Notes: generated by a model not told the origin, from the sequence alone. DNA of 64,000 nucleotides from Enterococcus sp. HY326 (GCF_026157065.1 NZ_JANLGQ010000009.1:33056-97055), one strand, 5' to 3'; shown: positions 36,079-46,182, numbered from the stretch's first letter. A program made the numbers and translations.

Positions 36079-38370
36079 TTAGATTTTGGTTATTTTCCAA
36101 ATAATCAGCCGTAAAATAGCATTTAAGACCATCATAATAGCAAATATCGGTAGCGTGGTCATCGTTAGGAAACCAATTTCCAAAACCGAATGAAATAACA
36201 TAGCGGCTACATAAATTCCCACCACCGTCGTACTCGCTAAGAAAATACGCAATGGATTAAATGGCAGGCAGGCCTTAATCACAGCTAAACAGCTAATTCC
36301 AATTAACAGATAATACATCAACGTTGTTGTGTCTAATTGACTCCAACCATTCCCTTGCCCTATTAGATAAATGGTCACCACATTCAAAATGACCAATAAA
36401 GCGTTAGGCAAAGCCGACTTTAAGGCTGTCGTTAAAAATTTACCATTGATACGGCGTTTATCCTCTTCAAAGGACAGGAAGAAGGAAGGATAGCCTTCAA
36501 TCGCCAAATCAATCAAAGTAATTTGAATGGGAATAAAAGGAAAAGCAATGGCTGTCAGTCCGCAAATTATCGAGAGAATGAAGGAATAAATCGTCTTGAT
36601 AAAGAAAATCCCTGAGACTTTGGTGACATTGTTAACTACCCGGCGACCTTCAAAAAGCACTTGAGGCAGCATAGTAAAATCAGAATCCAACAAAACTAAA
36701 TTGGAAATTTGGCGTGTTGCGCCATCACCTTCTGCCATGGCGATGCTGACATCGGCTTCTCTAAGCGCCAAGACATCATTAACACCATCACCAGTCATGG
36801 CAACAGTCCGGCCTCGGTCCTTTAATTCCTGCACTAAAAGCTTTTTCTGTTGCGGCGTTACTCGCCCAAAAACTGTATAGTAAGTGGCAGCTTTTCTGAC
36901 CTCATTGTCCGTTTGACAAGTTGATAAATCAATATAATTCTCGTAATTTGGCAAACCGGCACGACGAGCGATATTGGAGACTGTTACGGGATTATCCCCG
37001 GAAATAACTTTTAAGTCGACTCCTTCTGCATGGAGATAAGCCAAAGTTTCTTCGGCATTTTGACGGATGACATCTTCAATTTCAAAAATGGCTAACGGCT
37101 CGAGATGCTCAAAATTTTCCTGCAACTTTTGATTGGGAGCAATTGCCAACATTAAAATTCGGTAGCCTTCTTTTTGAGCGGCGACAATTTCTGGAAATTC
37201 TTGCTGAGGGACTAATTTCTCTGGCGCCCCTAAGTAAATAGTTCCAAGCTCCCTAAATTCCATAGCTCCCCATTTGCGCTCTGAAGAAAAGCCGAGCTTT
37301 TCGCCGGCACCATAACGATTCGAGACTGAAAAATAATCCCGCAGCGCCTGCATGGTGACATTATTATCTGTCGATTCGGCTAAATAGCTGCCGATAATTG
37401 CCGACAGCTGGTCTTCATAGACTGGATGCAACGGTCGAACATGCTCAACACGCATCCGCCCCTCGGTAATTGTGCCGGTTTTATCCAAGCATAGTGTATC
37501 GACATGAGCTAGTGTCTCAACAGCATACATGTCCTGCACTAAAATTCTTTTTTTGGCCAACTTGGTCACACCAGTAGTCAAAGCAATACTAATAAGTAAA
37601 ACAAGTCCCTTTGGCAGCATTCCCAATAAAGCGGCGGCCGAGACAACCACTGAATCTTTAATACCGCTGTCCCGTAAAAAGAAAGCTTCAATAAATAATA
37701 AAATCCCTAAAGGAATAATGACAAAGCTCGTAAAACGGGAGACTTTTCTAATTGAGCGAACCAATTCAGAATCCAATGGTTTATGGACCTTGGCTTCATT
37801 AGCAAGCTTCATAGCATAATTATCTAGGCCGACGTGAATCACTTTAGCTGTTAAACTACCGCTGGCTAAAAAACTACCGGATAAAAGTTCATCGCCAGTG
37901 TGTTTAACCACCAAATCCGCTTCACCGGTTAATAACGATTCATTGGCCTCTCCTTGACCATCTAAAACTTCGAGGTCAGATAAAATTTCATCCCCTGCCT
38001 TCACCAAAACTACATCATCTAAAACCAGTTCACTGGAATCAATTGATGTCACTTGGCCATCTCGAATCACCTCAACACCCTGCTTTGAGACAATTGACAA
38101 TTTTTGGACCATATTACGGGCATGGATTTCTTGATAAATTCCAATGGTGATATTGACTAAAATAATCACCAGATAAAACATATTGGAATAAGCCCCTACA
38201 AAAAATAGACAAATCCCGATTAAAATATTCAGCAAATTAAAGAGGGTTAAAATATTATCAGAAAAAATGGCTTTTGTTGATTTGCTGGCATTTTCCGTGT
38301 GATTATTTTGCAGCCCCTGAGCTTGACGCTGGGCGACCTCCTGAGCTGTTAAGCCAGTTTCATTTTGCAT
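36079..38370 (-). CDS. P-type cation-transporting ATPase
   Basis: A 763-residue membrane pump. The ATG at 38370 (MQNETGLT) follows AGGA at 7 bases. An upstream in-frame ATG has no ribosome site. The actuator has LLTGEAD, the phosphorylation site is Asp296 in LCLDKTGT, the hinge is MTGDGVNDVLAL, and ten or so membrane helices are expected. There is no N-terminal heavy-metal domain, so it belongs near the calcium/magnesium/CtpE types. The helix-4 motif usually PEGL reads PKGL (residues 253-256), which removes a conserved ion-binding Glu. The transported ion is therefore uncertain. It is upstream of dnaG. Confidence 0.9.
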   Translation of the reverse strand: MQNETGLTAQEVAQRQAQGLQNNHTENASKSTKAIFSDNILTLFNLLNILIGICLFFVGAYSNMFYLVIILVNITIGIYQEIHARNMVQKLSIVSKQGVEVIRDGQVTSIDSSELVLDDVVLVKAGDEILSDLEVLDGQGEANESLLTGEADLVVKHTGDELLSGSFLASGSLTAKVIHVGLDNYAMKLANEAKVHKPLDSELVRSIRKVSRFTSFVIIPLGILLFIEAFFLRDSGIKDSVVVSAAALLGMLPKGLVLLISIALTTGVTKLAKKRILVQDMYAVETLAHVDTLCLDKTGTITEGRMRVEHVRPLHPVYEDQLSAIIGSYLAESTDNNVTMQALRDYFSVSNRYGAGEKLGFSSERKWGAMEFRELGTIYLGAPEKLVPQQEFPEIVAAQKEGYRILMLAIAPNQKLQENFEHLEPLAIFEIEDVIRQNAEETLAYLHAEGVDLKVISGDNPVTVSNIARRAGLPNYENYIDLSTCQTDNEVRKAATYYTVFGRVTPQQKKLLVQELKDRGRTVAMTGDGVNDVLALREADVSIAMAEGDGATRQISNLVLLDSDFTMLPQVLFEGRRVVNNVTKVSGIFFIKTIYSFILSIICGLTAIAFPFIPIQITLIDLAIEGYPSFFLSFEEDKRRINGKFLTTALKSALPNALLVILNVVTIYLIGQGNGWSQLDTTTLMYYLLIGISCLAVIKACLPFNPLRIFLASTTVVGIYVAAMLFHSVLEIGFLTMTTLPIFAIMMVLNAILRLIIWKITKI

Positions 38371-38521
38371 GTCGATTCCTACTTTCCAAATTATCAGTAT
38401 CCAGTCTACCACGGCAGCAAAGAAACTCAAGAAATAATCAGCTCATTTTCAGAAATTTTATAAAAACTTTTTTCTTTTGTGAATCAAACGCTTTAGAACA
38501 TTAACTATCTAGTCTTTTCCA

Positions 38522-38557
38522 TAAAAAATACGCCGAAAGCAATTAAGCTCCGGCGTA
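38522..38557 (-). terminator. Intrinsic terminator of the popT-type gene
   Basis: On the minus strand TACGCCGGAGC pairs with GCTTTCGGCGTA (one bulge or wobble), followed by TTTTTTATGG. Confidence 0.85.
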
Positions 38558-38592
38558 AAAATAATTTTAAATTTTTATTCAAACGAAAAACT

Positions 38593-39435
38593 TTATTTGT
38601 ATTTTTCTTCTAGACTACTCATCCACCAGCCTAATGCTGCTCCTGCAACACACAGGGCAAAGCATGCAAGATAGCCCATGATGCCCATTCCACTGTAATT
38701 CGTCGGAATAATCATCACTGTTGAGGCGAAGACCACCCCTAAAATGAAATGAAATAGCTTTGCATAAGCCTTGCTGAAAATATAATCCATCACTTTTGAC
38801 AGTCCTAGCACACAAACAAGCCCACCAATTGCTAATGGCACAATCACGCCGAAATCCATCGTCTTAAAGCCATCACTCATGGCGGTGTACATGCCCATGT
38901 AAACTAAAAAATTAGATGGGCTCAAGCCGGGAACAATCATTCCTAAGCCAATCAAGCCACCGGCAATCATCCAAGTGAAAAAGTTTTGATCGACTCGGCC
39001 GCCGAAAAGGTCTGCCCCAAATAAAAGGAAGATAAAAGCCACCACAAAGGTAATCGCCATCAAAATCGTATCCCCTTGGCTGCGGCCTTCTTTACCGGCT
39101 TCTTTCCAAAGAGCCGGCACTGTTCCTAAAATACAGCCGACGAAAAACCAAAGAATTGGCGTTTCATAATTCGTCAATAAAAAACTGATTGGAAACGAGA
39201 GTAAAAAGACACCGGTCACTCCGCCGATACCGACAGGAATAAAATACAAAACATTTTCTTTAAAGTTTCTGGTTAAATGGGCTAGAAACGAAATCATTCG
39301 TTCATAGATGCCAAAGACTGCCGCTAGCGCACCCCCACTAACTCCTGGCAAAATAAAGCCCGATCCAATAAACATCCCTTTGACAAAACGTAGTAGCCAG
39401 TCTTTTAAAGAAGACTGGTCCTGTGATTTTTCCAT
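38593..39435 (-). CDS. popT: DUF368/PopT-type undecaprenyl-phosphate translocase
   Basis: A 280-residue protein with about eight membrane helices. The DUF368 motif GSGFILPGVSGGALAAVFGIY lies near the N-terminus (core LPGVSGG), and a mirrored half-site GMIVPGLSPSNFLVYMGMY follows about 130 residues later. This gives the inverted repeat fold of this family. DUF368 proteins (PopT in S. aureus) return undecaprenyl phosphate across the membrane for cell wall synthesis. The start is behind AGGTGGAG. It follows the lysozyme-like gene by 29 bases. Confidence 0.88.
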   Translation of the reverse strand: MEKSQDQSSLKDWLLRFVKGMFIGSGFILPGVSGGALAAVFGIYERMISFLAHLTRNFKENVLYFIPVGIGGVTGVFLLSFPISFLLTNYETPILWFFVGCILGTVPALWKEAGKEGRSQGDTILMAITFVVAFIFLLFGADLFGGRVDQNFFTWMIAGGLIGLGMIVPGLSPSNFLVYMGMYTAMSDGFKTMDFGVIVPLAIGGLVCVLGLSKVMDYIFSKAYAKLFHFILGVVFASTVMIIPTNYSGMGIMGYLACFALCVAGAALGWWMSSLEEKYK

Positions 39436-39464
39436 TTTTCTCCACCTATCCTAAATTTTAATTA

Positions 39465-40106
39465 TTACCCAAAAATTGACTCGTAAAATTCAATCAGCTT
39501 TTGATTGTCTTGGACAATTTGGCTGTAAAAGAAATTCCCACCGTTACTGTATAGATAGCCGCCATTATACAAAATTGCCTGCCATTTATAATAACGATAA
39601 GTTTCAGCAGTCTGATTTCCTAAAAGAGGCGTTAAAACCTCCCGAGAATAAGTCTCAGCCAAGCTAACAGTGCTGGTGCCGCCGTTTTCACTAACATAGG
39701 CAATGTAATCATGTCCAAAATTATAAGACTGAATCGCTGTTGACAGATTGTCGCCGGCAGCCTCAGTCGTCTCAATGGCGCCAGACAAGTAACTAATCCC
39801 CTGCTCGATGCTATCTGCTTGTGTATTAATTGAATCGGGTTCTCCTGATAAACTTTCTGAACTCTGCATCAAATCTGTGCCACTGCCTTTAGACTCCGTA
39901 TAAATAATCGCCAAAATCAATGTCTCATGATCACTGATACCATATTGACTAGCCAGCGTTTCAACTTCTGGTCGGAAACTTTCCACCCGTTTGATAATCG
40001 TATATGTCCGATAACCAATAAACAAAGCTACTAATAGACTAACTAAAATAATTAATTTTATCAACATAAAAAGGCAACCTAATGGGCCTCGACGTTTTTT
40101 TCGCAT
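39465..40106 (-). CDS. Membrane-anchored lysozyme-like protein
   Basis: A 213-residue protein. The ATG at 40106 (MRKKRRGPLG) fits the GGATGG ribosome site. Earlier TTG and ATG codons do not. A basic N-terminus and one helix (about 11-33) anchor it outside the membrane. The rest is the lysozyme-like fold of Pmp23/CwlT-type muramidases: ILAIIYTESKGSG with the catalytic Glu, SIEQGISYLSGAI, AIQSYNFGHDYI and AETYSREVLTP. It is expected to cut peptidoglycan glycan strands and probably acts in wall remodelling. It is in a likely operon with popT. Confidence 0.88.
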   Translation of the reverse strand: MRKKRRGPLGCLFMLIKLIILVSLLVALFIGYRTYTIIKRVESFRPEVETLASQYGISDHETLILAIIYTESKGSGTDLMQSSESLSGEPDSINTQADSIEQGISYLSGAIETTEAAGDNLSTAIQSYNFGHDYIAYVSENGGTSTVSLAETYSREVLTPLLGNQTAETYRYYKWQAILYNGGYLYSNGGNFFYSQIVQDNQKLIEFYESIFG

Positions 40107-40306
40107 AATTTCCATCCTTTTTTTCAAGGTTTTTCTATCATACCGAAAAAAAGCGCCGTTGAAAAACCTTCTTTAAGATATTTAAAATAACTTAACAATC
40201 AACTTTAGATTTTCTCTCAACAGCTTACAGGCCTTACAATTTTGATAGCGGTCAAAAACTGTTAAAATAAAGAAAAGCCGTTATACTATTTTTAGAAGGT
40301 GCCCTT

Positions 40307-41044
40307 ATGGAATTCAGACAACAAACTGCCGTCATGTCAGACGGCAGCCAATTATATTACGAAGTGTACGGTGCAGGCTTTCCAGTAGTCCTGCTCCATG
40401 GAAATGGCGGCAATGGAAATTTTTTTTCCAAGCAAATTCCTTTTCTCAGTCGTTATTTTCAATTGGTGATCATCGACAGTCGTGGTCACGGTCGTTCAGC
40501 TAATTACGCAGACAGCCTCAGCTTCAGCTTGATGGCACGGGATATTTTTGAAATCCTCGAACAGGAAAAAATTGCCCAAGCGGATTTTATCGGCTTTTCT
40601 GATGGCGCCAATTTAGCGATGGTTTTTGCGGTTAACTATCCGCAAAAAGTGCATCGGTTAGTTTTAAATGCCGGCAATTTGAACTTTGCCGGCCTGCGGA
40701 AAATCTCCCAGTGGACTAGTTATTTAATTGTTGCAGCAAGTCACATTTTAGCCCTCTTTGGCAGTAGGCTGAAGCGCCTGAAGACCGCCAGTGATTTATT
40801 ATTAAAAGACACGGGCTTAAGACCAGCTGACCTGCAAACAATTCAAGCCCCCACTTTAATAATCGTCGGAGCCCATGATGTTATCAAAAAAAGTCATTCC
40901 CGCAATCTAGCACACTGGATACCTAATAGCCGGTTTATCGAGGTGCCAAAAGTCGGGCATCAGTTGGCTCGCCAAGCGCCAGCCGCATTTAATCAGCTTA
41001 TCTTAGCTTTCTTACAAGATCGGAGGTCCTCATGGAAAAAATAA
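40307..41044 (+). CDS. Alpha/beta hydrolase
   Basis: A 245-residue cytoplasmic hydrolase with VVLLHGNGGNG (oxyanion loop), IDSRGHGRS, nucleophile Ser in IGFSDGANLA, acid Asp in IIVGAHDVI and His in KVGHQLAR. The nucleophile elbow is GFSDG. The gene overlaps mprF by 13 bases and has AGAAGG before its start, so it is made together with MprF. The substrate is unknown; the coupling hints at a lipid or peptide ester, but that is only inference. Confidence 0.88.
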   Translation: MEFRQQTAVMSDGSQLYYEVYGAGFPVVLLHGNGGNGNFFSKQIPFLSRYFQLVIIDSRGHGRSANYADSLSFSLMARDIFEILEQEKIAQADFIGFSDGANLAMVFAVNYPQKVHRLVLNAGNLNFAGLRKISQWTSYLIVAASHILALFGSRLKRLKTASDLLLKDTGLRPADLQTIQAPTLIIVGAHDVIKKSHSRNLAHWIPNSRFIEVPKVGHQLARQAPAAFNQLILAFLQDRRSSWKK

Positions 41045-43569
41045 TTACCTGGTTCAAAAAAAGATTACCTGTTTTCAAGTTTTTATTTCTACTATCAGTA
41101 ATTATCGTCGTTATTTTTCAATTAGTCACCCTCAGTAAAACCATCACGCCGGAGCAAATTGCGGATGTGTTTCAAAGTATTCCCCTGTGGAAGCTGGCTG
41201 TTATGCTAGTAATTGGTCTAGTCGCCATTTTACCAATGCTGAACTATGATATTATTCTGAATAAAATGCTGGGGCAAAAACTTAAACCTAGTTTTTTATT
41301 GGAGTCCAGCTGGTCGATTAATACCATTAACAATATGGTAGGCTTCGGTGGTGTCTTCACTATCGGCTTGCGAACTGAATTTTTCGGCAAGGAAATCGAT
41401 GGTAAAAAACTGCTACAGCATTTATCCAAGCTACTGCTTTTCTTAATGTCAGGGCTCTCGGTTTTTAGTCTCGTTAGTTTTATTTTACTATTTACAATGC
41501 CAATGAATCATTACATCACAGATTATTGGATTTGGCTTTTAGGGGGCAGCCTGTACTTCCCAGTTGTTTTACTTGTCACCAAGTTAAAAAAAGAAGGCAT
41601 TTTAGGAGGCTTAGCCGCAAAATATCGCTGGCAGCTCCTGTTAACATCAACCCTTGAATGGGCAGGTGTTCTAATCAGCTTTCTGTCCATCGGCGCTTTG
41701 ATGGACATCAAGGTCAACTTTTTTGCGGTCATTCCGTTATTCATTGCCTCTTCTGTTATCGGGATTGTCTCGATGATTCCCGGTGAGCTGGGAAGCTTTG
41801 ATGTAATGATGATTTTTGGTTTAGCATCGCTTGGCGTTCCCCATGACGTAGCTGTCACTTGGATTTTATTGTATCGCCTGTTTTATTATGTGATTCCGTT
41901 TATTATCGGCGCTGTCTTTTTATTTAAAAATCTCGGTGGTGAAATTGACAGCCGCTACAACGGAATTCCTAAAGAATTGCTCCAGGAAATCGCCCATAAG
42001 GTATTGGTTTTTGCTTTATATTTTTCTGGTAGCATGATGGTCCTGTTGGCAACAATTCCTGAGGCCTTCAACCATTTTCAATGGTTGAATCACATCAATC
42101 CTTGGCGTTTGCATTTTATCAGTCAGTTTCCGAGTCTGCTTTTAGGCTTTTTATTACTGGTGATGGGTCGGGCAACCGCCAATCGCAGTCAAAAAGCTTA
42201 TCTGCCAACATTAATTTTACTGGCACTGGCTAGTGTCTATATTTTCTTCAGTGAATTTAACACGGCAACATTAGTCTTTTTAGTATTGCTATTTGTTTTA
42301 GCAGTCTTTTCCAAAAGAGAATTGTATCGCAAACAATTTGTTTACTCTTGGGAAAGTATGACGATGGATGGCTTATTGTATACTGCATTGTTTATTTTAT
42401 ATATTGCGATTGGCATTTATAATTTGCCAGCTTTTCCCCATCGAAACCATCATACAATCGATTTCTTTTTATTTCCCTCAGAGCGTACGTGGTTGACAGG
42501 CTTTATTGCAATTGTCGTCGTGGCATCGATCATTTGGCTCTTCATTAAGTATCTTCAGGGAGAGAAAAAAGTCCTTGGTGAAAAAGTTGCAGATGAACAA
42601 GTCTATCAAGTCCTTAATAAATATGGCGGCAATCCCGAGAGCCAATTGGCCTTTTTAGGTGATAAAAATATTTATTTTTACAATGATGGCACTGAAAATA
42701 CCGTCTTCCTTCAGATGAATACCCACAATGATAAGTGTGTCATCATGGGGGATCCAGCCGGCAAGGAAAGTGATTTTGCCGATGCGATTCAACAGCTGAT
42801 TCATGACGCCGATATTCTCGGCTATCATCCGGTCTTTTACGAAGTGAGCGAGAAGCTGGTCATGCTACTCCATGAGTTTGGCTATGATTTTATTAAAATG
42901 GGAGAAGCTGCCGAAGTTGATTTAACAACCTTCACAATCTCCGGTAAAAAAATGAAGGGGCAACGTGCCACCATGAATCGCCTCCAAAAAGAAGGCTATC
43001 AGTTTGAAGTCCTCAAGCCGCCTTTTAATCAGGAGACAATGGCTAGCTTACGAGAAGTGTCAGATGCTTGGTTAGCTGGCCGCAAAGAAAAAGGCTTCTC
43101 TCTTGGCTTTTTCTCTGAGGATTATCTGCAAAAATCGCCAATCTCGGTGATTAAAGACCAGACTGGTGCAATTGTTGCCTTTGCCAATATTATGCCGACT
43201 TACACAGAGACGATTGGCACAATTGATTTAATGCGCCATAATCCTGAAACGGCGCCTTCAGGTACGATGGATTTTCTCTTTATTAATTTGTTTGAATATA
43301 TGCACAACGAAGGCCTAACCGTCTTTGATTTAGGGATGGCGCCCCTCTCTAATGTTGGCACCTCCCGCAAAAGTTTTACGCAGGAACGTATCGCTTACTT
43401 AGTCTATCAATTTGGATCGCATTTTTATTCCTTCCAAGGTCTGCGGGATTATAAGGAAAAATATGCTGCCGAATGGGTGCCAAGCTATACCGCCTACTCC
43501 AGAGATAGTTGGATTATTTATGTCATGAGCGCTCTGTTAATTATTGATAATGCACCCGTTGAAAAATAA
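41032..43569 (+). CDS. mprF: Phosphatidylglycerol lysyltransferase/flippase MprF
   Basis: An 845-residue protein. About fourteen membrane helices (1-505) form the flippase part, with the conserved NTINNMVGFGG and SVIGIVSMIPGELGSFDVMMI (core PGELGSFD). The C-terminal cytoplasmic aminoacyltransferase domain (about 540-845) has MGDPAGKESDF, MKGQRATMNRL and FDLGMAPLSNVG. It transfers lysine, or another amino acid, from tRNA to phosphatidylglycerol and flips the product, lowering negative surface charge and protecting from cationic peptides. GGAGGTCCTC precedes the ATG. Enterococci can hold two mprF genes; only one is in this window. Confidence 0.97.
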   Translation: MEKIITWFKKRLPVFKFLFLLSVIIVVIFQLVTLSKTITPEQIADVFQSIPLWKLAVMLVIGLVAILPMLNYDIILNKMLGQKLKPSFLLESSWSINTINNMVGFGGVFTIGLRTEFFGKEIDGKKLLQHLSKLLLFLMSGLSVFSLVSFILLFTMPMNHYITDYWIWLLGGSLYFPVVLLVTKLKKEGILGGLAAKYRWQLLLTSTLEWAGVLISFLSIGALMDIKVNFFAVIPLFIASSVIGIVSMIPGELGSFDVMMIFGLASLGVPHDVAVTWILLYRLFYYVIPFIIGAVFLFKNLGGEIDSRYNGIPKELLQEIAHKVLVFALYFSGSMMVLLATIPEAFNHFQWLNHINPWRLHFISQFPSLLLGFLLLVMGRATANRSQKAYLPTLILLALASVYIFFSEFNTATLVFLVLLFVLAVFSKRELYRKQFVYSWESMTMDGLLYTALFILYIAIGIYNLPAFPHRNHHTIDFFLFPSERTWLTGFIAIVVVASIIWLFIKYLQGEKKVLGEKVADEQVYQVLNKYGGNPESQLAFLGDKNIYFYNDGTENTVFLQMNTHNDKCVIMGDPAGKESDFADAIQQLIHDADILGYHPVFYEVSEKLVMLLHEFGYDFIKMGEAAEVDLTTFTISGKKMKGQRATMNRLQKEGYQFEVLKPPFNQETMASLREVSDAWLAGRKEKGFSLGFFSEDYLQKSPISVIKDQTGAIVAFANIMPTYTETIGTIDLMRHNPETAPSGTMDFLFINLFEYMHNEGLTVFDLGMAPLSNVGTSRKSFTQERIAYLVYQFGSHFYSFQGLRDYKEKYAAEWVPSYTAYSRDSWIIYVMSALLIIDNAPVEK

Positions 43570-43576
43570 CGAAAAA

Positions 43577-43622
43577 GCCCATCACTGTGGTAAGTTTTCC
43601 GCAGTGGTGGGCAATTTTTTTA
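43577..43622. terminator. Bidirectional terminator between mprF and helicase gene
   Basis: GCCCATCACTGTGG pairs with CCGCAGTGGTGGGC (one wobble), with T-run after it and A-run before it. It serves two convergent genes. Confidence 0.9.
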
Positions 43623-43627
43623 AGTTT

Positions 43628-45970
43628 TTAGTTGTCGTCTTGCCAAAAGTCCTGTAGTTTTTCGGGCAATTCTTCCGGTCGATTAAAGCCAAGATAGCCC
43701 CGCCAGTGCTCTGGAAAATACTGCTGATAGCAGTTGGTGCCAAAGCGTTGGTCTAATAATAGAACCACTCCTTTATCGGTCATCGTGCGAATTACACGAC
43801 CGGCCGCCTGCAAGACTTTATTCATCCCGGGAATTTGATAGGCATATTGGAAGCCTAACCCTTTTTCATCGTAATAGTTTTTAATCAAATCCTGCTGGTG
43901 ACTGAGCTGCGGTAGACCAACACCCACAATGCCGACACCAATCAGTCGGGTCCCCTTCAAGTCAATCCCCTCAGAAAAAATCCCCCCTAAGACACAAAAA
44001 CCAATTAACGTTTCTTTTGGTTCTACCTCAAAGTTAGTTAAAAATACTTCCCGTTCTTCTTCACTCATTTGATTTTGCTGAATCAAAGTCCGCAATTCTG
44101 GATAAGCTTCAATAAACAGTTGATAGACATCATCTAAATAACGATAGGAAGGAAAGAAAAATAGATAATTACCGGTTTTCCCCTGAGCTAATTTTGCCAG
44201 CTCAGCCACCACTCTAGGCAAACTAGCCTCCCTTTGCCGATAAGTCGTCTGAATCTGCTGGTCAACCAATAACAATTGCCTTTTTTCATCAAAGGGGGAG
44301 GCTAAACGATAAGTCAACCGTTCTTCATTGCCTCCTAACACCTCACTATAATAATCTAAAGGCGTCAAACTAGCCGAAAATAAAATCGCCGCCCGTCCTT
44401 TTTCTAAGCTCTGATTTAATAAAAAAGACGGGTCAATACAGTACTGCTTGATGATGATATCATGATTGCGCTGCTCTAAATAAGTCACAAAATGGTCATC
44501 GTAAAATTCGCTAATTCTAGTATAATTCAACGCTTCAAAGTAAAAGCTTAAAACCATTTCCTGCAGGTCATCATTGGGATTTTCCGCTAACCATTCCTTC
44601 GCCACCTCGGTAAATTGGTAAACCCGGCTTGTCAAGCTCTCGACCGGAGCCGCTTGCGCAAAAAAGTCAGCCTCCTTTTCTTCTAAGACTTTCCGCAGCT
44701 GAATCATTTCTTGATTTAACTTAGTCAAAGCTTTATATAGCTTCTTATAATTCTTACTTTGATTTTTTAAGGTTAAAATTGTATTTTTGTTCAAAGACTG
44801 GGAATACATCTCCCGTCCCCGATCAACTAAATTATGGGCTTCATCCACTAAAAAAAGACTTTGGCCATCGGGATTTTCAAAAAAGCGCCGCAGATAGACT
44901 CTAGGATCAAAAAGATAATTATAATCACCAATCACAATATCACAAAAATTACTCAAATCCAAAGATAGCTCAAAGGGACAGACTGTATGCTTTTGGGCGT
45001 AGGTCTCAATCACTTCTCGAGTCAGCTGATTCTCCTTGTGAAGCACATCCCACAAGACATCGTTAATTCGATCATAATATCCCTTTGCAAAGGGACAAGC
45101 CTCTGGAGTACAATTTCGTTCTGTCAAAAAACAAATTTTATCTTTGGCAGTCAACGTGACACTCTTGACCTCAGCTTGCTTTTCCTTTAGCTCAGCAATT
45201 CCCTCTTCTGCGACCGTCCGTGTAATAGTCTTGGCCGTCAAATAAAAAATCCGTTGTGCCTTCCCCTCACCAATCGCTTTAAGAGAAGGAAATAATGTCG
45301 AAATCGTCTTACCGATACCAGTCGGTGCCTCCACAAACAGCTGACGTTCACTTAAAATCGTCTTATAAACCGCCACCGCCAATTCCCGTTGTCCTTTACG
45401 ATAATCAGGAAAAGGAAATTCCAGTTGCTTCAAAGACTGATTCCTTCGCTCCTGCCACTCCTCTTGAAAAACCAACCATTTCTCATATTCCGTCACCACA
45501 TGGGTAAAAAAATCAGCCAGCTCAAGTGCAGAAAAAGTCAATTTCTGGCGAGTAATTTTTTTCTCAGTCGTTTGAAAATAAGTTAATTGTAAGGTAATCT
45601 GCTCCAAATTTTCCTTTAAGCAGTAGATATGTCCGTAACATTTAACCTGATTCCAAAACATTTCAATCTGTTCAGGTAATAAGTCCTCAAATTCTGGCTC
45701 AGAGGTTTTTATTTCATCAATTGTGATCTGCTGATCTTCTGTAATTACCCCATCTGCCCGGCCTTCAACTGTTAACATCCCTTCCGTTAAAGATACTTCT
45801 AAAGACAGAAAAACTTCCTTTTGATAATTTTCTCCACCAGCCTTTTGTAGTTGGCGATGAATGCGGGCCCCCTCTTGCGCCGTGTGGTCACTAGTATGCC
45901 GCTCGTCAATGCTGCCTTTGCGCAAAATAAATTCCACCAAATTACGCACTGAAATTCGTGCTGTTTTCAT
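43628..45970 (-). CDS. PD-(D/E)XK nuclease fused to Rad3/XPD-type helicase
   Basis: A 780-residue protein. The ATG at 45970 (MKTARISVRN) fits AGGAGG 6 bases upstream. The N-terminal 180 residues carry a nuclease-like core, GRADGVI (Asp73) and IDEIK (Glu86, Lys88). Then come helicase motif Q/I APTGIGKT (216-223), four cysteines spaced for an Fe-S cluster (280, 287, 292, 331), DEAH (376-379) and the C-terminal motifs SASLTP, FCVLGGIFSEGIDLKG and QAAGRVIR. It is related to DinG/XPD 5'-3' helicases and probably repairs or processes DNA structures. Single gene. Confidence 0.9.
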   Translation of the reverse strand: MKTARISVRNLVEFILRKGSIDERHTSDHTAQEGARIHRQLQKAGGENYQKEVFLSLEVSLTEGMLTVEGRADGVITEDQQITIDEIKTSEPEFEDLLPEQIEMFWNQVKCYGHIYCLKENLEQITLQLTYFQTTEKKITRQKLTFSALELADFFTHVVTEYEKWLVFQEEWQERRNQSLKQLEFPFPDYRKGQRELAVAVYKTILSERQLFVEAPTGIGKTISTLFPSLKAIGEGKAQRIFYLTAKTITRTVAEEGIAELKEKQAEVKSVTLTAKDKICFLTERNCTPEACPFAKGYYDRINDVLWDVLHKENQLTREVIETYAQKHTVCPFELSLDLSNFCDIVIGDYNYLFDPRVYLRRFFENPDGQSLFLVDEAHNLVDRGREMYSQSLNKNTILTLKNQSKNYKKLYKALTKLNQEMIQLRKVLEEKEADFFAQAAPVESLTSRVYQFTEVAKEWLAENPNDDLQEMVLSFYFEALNYTRISEFYDDHFVTYLEQRNHDIIIKQYCIDPSFLLNQSLEKGRAAILFSASLTPLDYYSEVLGGNEERLTYRLASPFDEKRQLLLVDQQIQTTYRQREASLPRVVAELAKLAQGKTGNYLFFFPSYRYLDDVYQLFIEAYPELRTLIQQNQMSEEEREVFLTNFEVEPKETLIGFCVLGGIFSEGIDLKGTRLIGVGIVGVGLPQLSHQQDLIKNYYDEKGLGFQYAYQIPGMNKVLQAAGRVIRTMTDKGVVLLLDQRFGTNCYQQYFPEHWRGYLGFNRPEELPEKLQDFWQDDN

Positions 45971-46182
45971 GGGCAACCTCCTAACTTATCTATTATAGAA
46001 CATCCATTCGCATTTCACTAGTCAAAGTACAGAGAATACTCGAGGCAAATCCAGAAGCCTCTGAAGATTTCCAATTTCATAAATACTTTTGTGCAGATTA
46101 TTTTTGATTGCCCACGAACTTTTTACAACTCATAGATTGACTACAAAGTATCAACAAATTTTATGTGGAAATTAAGGTCAAC

